Part shown: in pieces, positions 1 through 5,664 of the stretch | How positions within the stretch are numbered: the stretch's first letter is position 1 | How the letters are laid out: the number at the start of each line of letters is the position of its first letter | DNA from: GCA-002697625 sp002697625 | GTDB lineage: Bacteria > Bacteroidota > Bacteroidia > Flavobacteriales > BACL11 | DNA: 18,498 bases | Direction: 5' to 3' | NCBI GenBank assembly: GCA_964004625.1 | Contig: CAXFOB010000022.1 | Coordinates: 1 to 18,498, forward strand | The notes under the pieces: generated by a model | The model's database searches: none | What the model saw: the letters and a program-made list of their open reading frames with translations, nothing else | Told to the model about the DNA's origin: nothing | Made by a program: the position numbers and the translations under genes

Positions 1-25
1 AAATGCCCGCTTAACGCGAGCATTT
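1..25 (-). terminator. Hairpin beyond tRNA-Cys, possible terminator, cut by window edge
   Basis: An inverted repeat pairs positions 1-6 with 20-25 and 8-10 with 16-18, with a C7/A19 mismatch and a five-base loop. It lies just past the 3' end of the minus-strand tRNA-Cys, where a terminator would be expected. The minus-strand arm ends in ATTT at the window edge, so any longer T-run is out of view. The placement is good, but without the tail the call is tentative. Confidence 0.4.
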
Positions 26-28
26 TAG

Positions 29-99
29 AGGTATCGAGCGGATTCGAACCGCTGTAGATGGTGTTGCAGACCACTGCCTAGCCGCTCGGCCACGATACC
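29..99 (-). tRNA. tRNA-Cys (anticodon GCA)
   Basis: The minus strand folds as a 71-nt cloverleaf. The acceptor arm is GGTATCG (93-99) paired with CGATACC (30-36). The anticodon loop CTGCAAC carries GCA at 67-65, and the T loop has the normal TTCGAAT. The unpaired base 73 is T (position 29), the identity base expected for cysteinyl-tRNA synthetase. CCA is not encoded, so it must be added after transcription. The gene sits just downstream of pth on the same strand but has its own -7 element at 114-121. Confidence 0.96.
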
Positions 100-113
100 T
101 TATTTTCGGATTA

Positions 114-121
114 CAAATATA
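114..121 (-). promoter_or_regulatory. Bacteroidota-type -7 element for tRNA-Cys
   Basis: The minus strand reads TATATTTG, a full match to the TAnnTTTG -7 motif of the Bacteroidota primary sigma factor. The motif ends 14 bases before the mature tRNA 5' end, giving a short precursor leader of about ten bases. No clear TTG -33 element is present at the right distance. The motif is identical to the one in front of prs. Confidence 0.6.
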
Positions 122-146
122 AACATAATTTTATTCTAGAGAAGTT

Positions 147-710
147 TTATCTTCTATTAAAATCATTCATCGTTCTATTGATGCCAATTGTAGAAAAAGA
201 TTGAATCATTTTTACAACAAAATCTATTCTTGCTTGTAAAATTATCTCTTCATCTTCTGACCACTCTCCTAATACGTAATCAGATTGACGACCTTTTGAA
301 AACTCTGATCCTACTCCAAATTTAATTCGTGGGAATGATGTAGTTGAAAGAGTTTCGATAATATCTTTTAATCCATTATGCCCCCCATCAGAACCCTTGG
401 ATCTCATACGGATAGTGCTAAAAGGAAGCGCAATATCATCTGTAATTACTAATATATTTTCAATAGGAATTTTTTCTTTTTGCATCCAATAATTTACAGC
501 CTTCCCACTCAAATTCATAAAAGTATTCGGTTTAATCAACATCAAATATCTCCCCTTAAATTTTAATGAAGCTACATCCGCTAACTTATCGGTAGAAAAA
601 GAAATGTTGGACAAACTAGCTAGATTATCCAACACTCTAAATCCTATATTATGACGAGTGTTTTTATATTTCTCACCAGGGTTACCTAATCCTATGATTA
701 AGTATTTCAT
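147..710 (-). CDS. pth: Peptidyl-tRNA hydrolase
   Basis: This cytoplasmic enzyme cleaves the ester bond of peptidyl-tRNAs that fall off stalled ribosomes and so recycles the tRNA. The 187-residue protein is normal length for the bacterial Pth family. It shows the N-terminal GLGNPGxxYxxTRHNIG signature, with catalytic His20 and Asn10. FMNLSGK carries Asn66, TDD carries the Asp that activates the histidine (91-92), and SDGGHNGLKDI (107-117) carries Asn112. All known catalytic and substrate-binding positions are therefore present. It starts 3 nt after the rplY stop on the same strand, so the two are almost certainly co-transcribed. This pairing of two translation genes is common in bacteria. Confidence 0.97.
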   Translation of the reverse strand: MKYLIIGLGNPGEKYKNTRHNIGFRVLDNLASLSNISFSTDKLADVASLKFKGRYLMLIKPNTFMNLSGKAVNYWMQKEKIPIENILVITDDIALPFSTIRMRSKGSDGGHNGLKDIIETLSTTSFPRIKFGVGSEFSKGRQSDYVLGEWSEDEEIILQARIDFVVKMIQSFSTIGINRTMNDFNRR

Positions 711-713
711 AAT

Positions 714-1376
714 TTATTCTGCAACAGGGGCTTCTGCGGTTTCAGTAGGAGAGTCTCCTCCTTCAGATGGAGCCGACTCAGCTCCTTCTTCTCCCTCTTC
801 TCCTTCTTCTTCTTCAGTTTCCTCTTCTATTGCAGCTCTTGAAGTTTTAACTCCAACAACAACCGAACTTGCAGGAGCTAAAAATTCGCATCCTTCAACC
901 TCAATATCTTTTATATAGATAAATTGACCTATATTTATATCATCAATATTAATTTCAATTACATCTGGAAGATTTTCAACTAAACCTCTTGTAATTATCT
1001 TTCGTCTTCTAAACATTAAGTTACCTCCATTTCTAACTCCAATTGCAAGTCCATGTAGGACTACTGGAATAGAAACTGTTACCTTTTTATCATTAAATAC
1101 TTCTAGGAAGTCAATATGAAGAATCTTATCTGTTACTGGATGAAACTGTATATCTTGCATAATTGCTTTTTTTATTTCTCCATCAATGTTAAGTTCTACA
1201 ATAAATACATCTGGAGTATACACGAGTTTCCTAAAGTCATTTTCATGAGCATAGAAACACACTTGCTTTTCTCCCCCGTAAAGTACACATGGAACATTAC
1301 CCTGATTTCTTAACGCTCTAGTGTTAGATTTACCAACATTTTCTCTAGATTTTACGCTAATTGCTAGTGATTTCAT
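714..1376 (-). CDS. rplY: 50S ribosomal protein L25, long Ctc/TL5 form with acidic tail
   Basis: L25 binds 5S rRNA in the large ribosomal subunit; the long form is also called general stress protein Ctc or TL5. Residues 1 to about 93 form the 5S-binding L25 domain (VPCVLYGG at 28-35, QDIQFHPVTDKILHIDFLEV at about 74-93). Residues 97 to about 180 form the TL5-type beta domain (FLAPASSVVVGV at its end). The last 37 residues (184-220) are an extension with 17 Asp/Glu, Gly/Ser/Pro/Thr/Ala in between, and no Lys or Arg. Such acidic or alanine-rich tails occur in Bacteroidota L25 but vary in length. It lies between prs (34 nt upstream) and pth (3 nt downstream) in one operon. No Shine-Dalgarno sequence is seen before the ATG, only A/T-rich sequence. 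Confidence 0.95.
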   Translation of the reverse strand: MKSLAISVKSRENVGKSNTRALRNQGNVPCVLYGGEKQVCFYAHENDFRKLVYTPDVFIVELNIDGEIKKAIMQDIQFHPVTDKILHIDFLEVFNDKKVTVSIPVVLHGLAIGVRNGGNLMFRRRKIITRGLVENLPDVIEINIDDINIGQFIYIKDIEVEGCEFLAPASSVVVGVKTSRAAIEEETEEEEGEEGEEGAESAPSEGGDSPTETAEAPVAE

Positions 1377-1410
1377 TTTTAAAATTATTTTGATTTATAA
1401 ATTAATTGTT

Positions 1411-2349
1411 TTACTGATTGCTTTTCCAAGTAGCAGAAATAGACTCGTTCTTGACTACTGATAGTATTGTTTTTGCAAAAAATGGAGCTACTGAGACCTC
1501 TCTCACCTTATTGCTTTTATGTTGTTTTGGAATAGTATTTGTTATTACTAATTCAGAAATTGCAGATTTGTCTAATTTCTCATATGCGTCTTTTGATAAA
1601 ATACCATGAGTACAATATGCTCTTACAGAAGAAGCTCCTTGTTCTATCATAAGATCTGCAGCTTTTGTAAGGGTACCTGCAGTATCTACCATATCATCAA
1701 TAATAACGACATCTTTTCCCTTTACATCTCCAAGGACTTTCATTTCTCCAATTACATTAGCTTGTTTTCTTTCTTTGTAACAAATAACTACACCACACTT
1801 GAGGAATTTGGCATAAGCATTCGCTCTTTTACTACCTCCCATGTCTGGAGATGCAATAACTAAATTTTCTAAATTTAGTTGTGTAATATCCTCTACAAAA
1901 AGTTCGGACGCATATAAATGATCTACAGGAACCTCAAAAAATCCTTGAATTTGATCGGCATGTAAATCAATTGTCATAATTCGGTTTACGCCAGCTGCTG
2001 AAAGTAAGTTTGCTACTAATTTTGCTCCAATCGCAACTCTTGGCTTCCCTTTTTTGTCCTGACGAGCATATCCAAAATATGGCATTACAGCAATTATGTT
2101 AGCTGCAGAAGCTCTTTTAGCAGCATCAATCATTAATAAAAGTTCCATTAAATTATCAGAAGGAGGTATGGTAGATTGTATTAAAAAAACATCTGCACCA
2201 CGAACTGTTTCATCAAAAGATGGTTCAAACTCTCCATCCGAAAAATCTATAATTGAAGAATTATTTATCTCTACTCCAAATGCATTTGCAATTTCTGTTG
2301 CCAAATGCTTGGTGTTATTCCCTGCAAAAAATTTAAGTGGTTTATTCAT
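1411..2349 (-). CDS. prs: Ribose-phosphate pyrophosphokinase (PRPP synthetase)
   Basis: The enzyme makes PRPP from ribose 5-phosphate and ATP, the precursor for purines, pyrimidines, NAD, His and Trp. From the ATG at 2349 it is 312 residues, close to the usual 310-320. Visible motifs are the ATP-binding ARQDKK (95-100), the metal site DLHADQIQGFF (129-139), the flexible catalytic loop starting KERKQANV (192-199) and the PRPP-binding VVIIDDMVDTAGT (214-226). A longer reading from 2376 adds nine residues, but that ATG lies inside the promoter -7 element (2374-2381). The 2349 start is also preceded by AAGGAG and matches family N-termini. It is the first gene of the prs-rplY-pth operon. Confidence 0.96.
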   Translation of the reverse strand: MNKPLKFFAGNNTKHLATEIANAFGVEINNSSIIDFSDGEFEPSFDETVRGADVFLIQSTIPPSDNLMELLLMIDAAKRASAANIIAVMPYFGYARQDKKGKPRVAIGAKLVANLLSAAGVNRIMTIDLHADQIQGFFEVPVDHLYASELFVEDITQLNLENLVIASPDMGGSKRANAYAKFLKCGVVICYKERKQANVIGEMKVLGDVKGKDVVIIDDMVDTAGTLTKAADLMIEQGASSVRAYCTHGILSKDAYEKLDKSAISELVITNTIPKQHKSNKVREVSVAPFFAKTILSVVKNESISATWKSNQ

Positions 2350-2352
2350 AAT

Positions 2353-2358
2353 CTCCTT
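2353..2358 (-). promoter_or_regulatory. Possible ribosome binding site of prs
   Basis: The minus strand reads AAGGAG three bases before the ATG at 2349. This spacing is shorter than usual, so it may act weakly or be chance. It is the only Shine-Dalgarno-like sequence I see in front of a gene in this window, and it favours the 2349 start over 2376. Confidence 0.4.
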
Positions 2359-2373
2359 ATTCAAAAAGGGATG

Positions 2374-2381
2374 CAAATATA
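2374..2381 (-). promoter_or_regulatory. Bacteroidota-type -7 element for prs operon
   Basis: The minus strand reads TATATTTG (then C), matching TAnnTTTG. The expected transcription start about five bases downstream leaves a leader of roughly 20 nt before the prs ATG at 2349. No good TTG is seen at the -33 position. The element is back to back with the tRNA-Leu promoter at 2441-2448. Confidence 0.6.
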
Positions 2382-2440
2382 GTAAAATATCTGATACTAA
2401 TTATTTTTATTGTAAATCTATTTTATGAGTATTTATATGT

Positions 2441-2448
2441 TATTTTTG
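2441..2448 (+). promoter_or_regulatory. Bacteroidota-type -7 element for tRNA-Leu
   Basis: TATTTTTG followed by C matches TAnnTTTG and ends 15 bases before the tRNA 5' end. This predicts a precursor leader of about ten bases, the same arrangement as at tRNA-Cys. The -33 region is T-rich but has no clear TTG. Confidence 0.6.
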
Positions 2449-2463
2449 CTATCCGAAAAAGCA

Positions 2464-2545
2464 GCCCAGGTGGCGGAATTGGTAGACGCGTTGGTCTCAA
2501 ACACCAATGGAGCAATCCGTGCCGGTTCGATCCCGGCTCTGGGTA
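2464..2545 (+). tRNA. tRNA-Leu (anticodon CAA)
   Basis: This is an 82-nt type II tRNA with a long variable arm. The acceptor GCCCAGG (2464-2470) pairs with TCTGGGT (2538-2544) with two G-U pairs at the ends. The anticodon stem TTGGT/ACCAA encloses the loop CTCAAAC, giving CAA for the UUG codon. The T arm is GCCGG/CCGGC around TTCGATC. Position 73 is A, the expected leucine discriminator. CCA is not encoded. It is a single-gene unit with a promoter just upstream and a terminator just downstream. Confidence 0.96.
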
Positions 2546-2548
2546 CTA

Positions 2549-2579
2549 AAAAGCTCTCTGATTTAGGAGAGCTTTTTTT
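2549..2579 (+). terminator. Intrinsic terminator of tRNA-Leu
   Basis: A perfect 8-bp stem pairs AAGCTCTC (2551-2558) with GAGAGCTT (2567-2574) around an eight-base loop. It is followed by an unbroken T-run to 2579 and preceded by an A-run. It begins within ten bases of the tRNA end. This is the strongest rho-independent terminator in the window. The purT -7 element starts three bases beyond it. Confidence 0.9.
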
Positions 2580-2581
2580 AT

Positions 2582-2589
2582 TATGTTTG
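2582..2589 (+). promoter_or_regulatory. Bacteroidota-type -7 element for purT, predicted near-leaderless mRNA
   Basis: TATGTTTG followed by C matches TAnnTTTG. It ends only four bases before the purT ATG (2594), so the expected start site falls at or next to the start codon. The -33 region would lie inside the preceding terminator hairpin and shows no TTG. The motif match is seen; the start site is inferred. Confidence 0.5.
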
Positions 2590-2593
2590 CATT

Positions 2594-3754
2594 ATGAGAA
2601 AAAAGATATTATTATTGGGTTCGGGAGAACTAGGTAAAGAAGTTGTTATTGCTATGCAAAGACTTGGTCAATATATAATTGCTGTAGATAATTATAAAAA
2701 TGCACCAGCAATGCAAGTTGCACATGAATTTGAAGTCATTAACATGCTAGATGGTGCAGAATTAGATAGGATTGTAGAAAAGCACCAACCTGACTTTATT
2801 GTTCCCGAAGTTGAGAGCATAAGAACAGAACGTTTTTACGATTATGAACAGCAAGGATACATTGTAATTCCATCTGCAAAGGCGGCTAACTTTACCATGA
2901 ATAGAAAGGCAATCCGTGATTTAGCAGCTATTGATTTAGGAGTGAGAACTGCAAAATATAAATACGCTACTTCTTACCAAGAGTTAAAAGAAGGGGTTGC
3001 TTTTACTGGCATGCCTTGTGTAGTAAAACCACTAATGTCCTCTTCCGGGAAAGGGCAATCTGTTATAAAAACAGAATCCGATATTGAAAAAGCATGGGAC
3101 TATGCCTTAGAAGGATCAAGAGGAGATTTGATGGAAGTGATTGTGGAATCTTTTATTGATTTTGATTATGAAATTACACTTTTAACGCTTACCCAAAATA
3201 ATGGGGATACACTTTTTTGTCCTCCGATAGGACACAGACAAGAAAGAGGTGACTACCAAGAAAGTTGGCAACCTATGACTATGAAAGACACTCATTTAAA
3301 AACGGCACAAAAAATGGCGGATAAAGTAACCAAAGCGCTTGGTGGTAGTGGAATTTGGGGAGTAGAATTCTTTGTAGGAGAAGATGGGGTATATTTCTCG
3401 GAGCTATCCCCAAGACCTCATGATACAGGGATGGTAACGCTTGCGGGGACACAAAACTTTTCGGAATTTGAATTGCATGCTCGTGCTATTTTAGGAATTC
3501 CTGTTTTGGATATTCCATTAGTTAGAAATGGTGCGTCTGCTGTGGTACTTGCTGAAAATGAAAGTGGCGAATGGCCTACTTTTACAGGATTAGAAAAAGC
3601 AGTTAATTATAAAAATACGGACTTTAAAATATTTGGGAAACCAACTACACGAAAGTATAGAAGAATGGCGGTTGCTTTAGCGCATGGATCAGAAACTTGC
3701 TCTGAATTAGTAATAAAAGCAAAAGAAGTTGCTAAAAAAATTAAAGTTCATTAA
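2594..3754 (+). CDS. purT: Formate-dependent phosphoribosylglycinamide formyltransferase (GAR transformylase 2)
   Basis: PurT is an ATP-grasp enzyme that makes formyl-GAR from GAR, formate and ATP in step 3 of purine synthesis, without folate. The 386-residue protein has the N-terminal GAR/nucleotide site GSGELGKEV (9-17), the ATP loop MSSSGKG (148-154), GHRQERGDYQESWQP (about 213-227), the Mg-binding glutamates E258 and E270, and SPRPHDTGM (272-280). Length and order match E. coli PurT apart from a shorter N-terminus. The start is fixed by the conserved ILLLGSGELG region directly after it; the next Met is at residue 21, past this motif. Its 3' end overlaps ispG (opposite strand) by four bases. 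Confidence 0.97.
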   Translation: MRKKILLLGSGELGKEVVIAMQRLGQYIIAVDNYKNAPAMQVAHEFEVINMLDGAELDRIVEKHQPDFIVPEVESIRTERFYDYEQQGYIVIPSAKAANFTMNRKAIRDLAAIDLGVRTAKYKYATSYQELKEGVAFTGMPCVVKPLMSSSGKGQSVIKTESDIEKAWDYALEGSRGDLMEVIVESFIDFDYEITLLTLTQNNGDTLFCPPIGHRQERGDYQESWQPMTMKDTHLKTAQKMADKVTKALGGSGIWGVEFFVGEDGVYFSELSPRPHDTGMVTLAGTQNFSEFELHARAILGIPVLDIPLVRNGASAVVLAENESGEWPTFTGLEKAVNYKNTDFKIFGKPTTRKYRRMAVALAHGSETCSELVIKAKEVAKKIKVH

Positions 3755-3759
3755 TTTTT
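3736..3759. terminator. AT-only hairpin spanning the purT and ispG stop codons
   Basis: AAAAATTAA (3736-3744) pairs perfectly with TTAATTTTT (3751-3759) around a six-base loop. The 3' arm ends in five T on the plus strand, and the A-run at 3734-3740 gives seven T on the minus strand. It is thus laid out as a two-way terminator for the convergent purT and ispG genes. The stem has no G-C pair, so its strength is doubtful. No better terminator lies in either direction. Confidence 0.4.
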
Positions 3760-5664
3760 CTCTACCCAATCTCCATGTTGCTTAATAAGGTCAATTAAGG
3801 CGGTAACAGCCTTCTCTTCTGGGATGTTTTTTTCTACTACAGTTTGTTCTTTATATAGTGTGATTTTACCTTTTCCAGTACCTACATAACCATAGTCTGC
3901 ATCTGCCATCTCCCCAGGTCCGTTTACTATACATCCCATAATTCCTATTTTTACCCCTTTTAAATGGTCGGTTTCCTTTCGGATTTTTGCAGTAGTTTCT
4001 TGCAAATCAAACAAGGTTCTTCCGCAGCTCGGACAAGAAATATATTCTGTTTTTGATATACGTGTTCTACTTGCTTGTAATATTCCAAATCCTAAAGAAT
4101 TAACCATTTGATCTGATCCAGAATTCACAGCATAAATAAAAATACCATCTCCCAAACCGTCTAAAAGTAAAGCTCCAATGTCTGATGCTGCAGAAAGTTG
4201 CAATTGATTCTCTGATAAATCTGTATATGCTCTTCTAATGATCACAGGCGTCTTAATCTCATTATTTATTAGTTCAATAAACAATCTTCTTTGTTCTGCA
4301 ATACCGTTCTTATTGTTAGTGTCTATTAGTAATACTGCTGTTTTATCTACTCTTAGTTTATCTTTTAATTCTGCAGAAAAGTCTGATAAACAAGCATAAA
4401 CCATATTCATTTTTTTAGACTGAACCTCTTCGTTTAGATACTCTTTTGTAGTTAAGCAAGGATATCCTTTTTTATGCTGTTTCCACTTTTTATAATTATA
4501 AATAATCCCTAAAGTTCCAGGAACTTCAAAGTCAACATTATGATCTCCAACAAATACATAATCTGCTGCCATATCAGAAATATGCCACTTATCTAAAGGA
4601 ACAGAATAATTATACCCTAATGCAAAAAAGGATGCAGGAGTAATCTTCTTTTTTAAAGAAAAATCGGCTTTTACTACTGGCACATTCTTGCCTCCAATAT
4701 TTAAGACTGTATTTGTGTGTCTCTTTTTATATTCAAAAGAAGATAATGGATTTTCTTTTATCCCATCTATCTTCTCATGATCTTTAAATTGATTAAAATG
4801 ATTTACTAGCATGTGTGCTACTGGCATTTCAAATTCAGGAGGCTCAGTTAAAGAAACTCTAATTGTATCTCCTATTCCATCTGACAATAATGATCCTATA
4901 CCAACTGCAGATTTTATTCTACCATCTTCTCCTTCTCCAGCCTCTGTAACTCCTAAATGTAGAGGATAATCCATTCCCTCTTTCGTCATTTTTGCCACTA
5001 ATAATCTATAAGCTTGAACCATGACTCTAGTATTAGAGGCCTTCATGGAGAGAATAATATTGTGATAATTCTGATCTCTACAAATACGCAAAAACTCCAT
5101 AGCAGATTCTACCATCCCTTTTGGAGTGTCTCCATACCGGCTTAAAATCCTATCTGAAAGTGAACCATGATTTGTACCAATACGCATAGCAGTTCCGTAC
5201 TCTTTACAAATTTTTACAAGAGGGGTGAACTTTTCTCTAATTCTCTCTAATTCCTCTTGGTAACTTTCATCTGTATATTCAATTTCCTCAAAGCGCTTTT
5301 TGTCTGCATAATTACCAGGATTTACTCTTACTTTTTCTACAATTTGAGCTGCTATTTCAGCAGCGTTTGGAGTATAATGAATATCTGCAACTATAGGGGT
5401 GGTATATCCTTTCTTTCTCAATTCATTTTTAATATTCTTCAGGTTTTCGGCTTCTTTTTTACTTGGAGCAGTAATCCTCACTAGTTTGCATCCGGCTTCT
5501 ATCATTCTTATAGATTCAGCTACTGTAGCTTCTGTATCCATAGTATCTGTAGTAGTCATGGATTGCACGTGAATTGGATTATCTCCGCCGAATAATAGAT
5601 TACCAACTTTTACTTCTCGCGTCTTAAACCGAGAAAATTGCGTTAACGAGTTACAATATTTCAT
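3751..5664 (-). CDS. ispG: (E)-4-hydroxy-3-methylbut-2-enyl-diphosphate synthase, long form
   Basis: IspG (GcpE) catalyses the reductive ring opening of MEcPP to HMBPP in the MEP isoprenoid pathway and uses a [4Fe-4S] cluster. The protein has 637 residues against about 370 in E. coli. The extra length is a middle insert (about 290-530) between the N-terminal TIM-barrel domain (IHVQSMTTTDT at 31-41) and the C-terminal iron-sulfur domain, as in plants, Chlamydiae and Bacteroidota. Cluster ligands are visible: C544 and C547 (CPSC), C578 (GCIVNGPGE) and E585, with the spacing known for the family. It begins immediately after the stop of the upstream secreted-protein gene with no gap, so it is probably the last gene of a DUF502, PNGase-like, ispG unit. 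Confidence 0.97.
   Translation of the reverse strand: MKYCNSLTQFSRFKTREVKVGNLLFGGDNPIHVQSMTTTDTMDTEATVAESIRMIEAGCKLVRITAPSKKEAENLKNIKNELRKKGYTTPIVADIHYTPNAAEIAAQIVEKVRVNPGNYADKKRFEEIEYTDESYQEELERIREKFTPLVKICKEYGTAMRIGTNHGSLSDRILSRYGDTPKGMVESAMEFLRICRDQNYHNIILSMKASNTRVMVQAYRLLVAKMTKEGMDYPLHLGVTEAGEGEDGRIKSAVGIGSLLSDGIGDTIRVSLTEPPEFEMPVAHMLVNHFNQFKDHEKIDGIKENPLSSFEYKKRHTNTVLNIGGKNVPVVKADFSLKKKITPASFFALGYNYSVPLDKWHISDMAADYVFVGDHNVDFEVPGTLGIIYNYKKWKQHKKGYPCLTTKEYLNEEVQSKKMNMVYACLSDFSAELKDKLRVDKTAVLLIDTNNKNGIAEQRRLFIELINNEIKTPVIIRRAYTDLSENQLQLSAASDIGALLLDGLGDGIFIYAVNSGSDQMVNSLGFGILQASRTRISKTEYISCPSCGRTLFDLQETTAKIRKETDHLKGVKIGIMGCIVNGPGEMADADYGYVGTGKGKITLYKEQTVVEKNIPEEKAVTALIDLIKQHGDWVEKN

Noticed and set aside
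658..918. Plus-strand Ser/Pro-rich ORF opposite rplY
   Set aside because: It is the antisense reading of the acidic-tail repeat of L25 and has no independent support.
2350..2376. Upstream in-frame ATG for prs at 2376
   Set aside because: It lies within the promoter -7 element, and the added nine residues are not seen in the family.
2425..2637. Plus-strand ORF of 70 codons across the tRNA-Leu region
   Set aside because: It runs through the tRNA, its terminator and the start of purT; the RNA structure fully explains the sequence.
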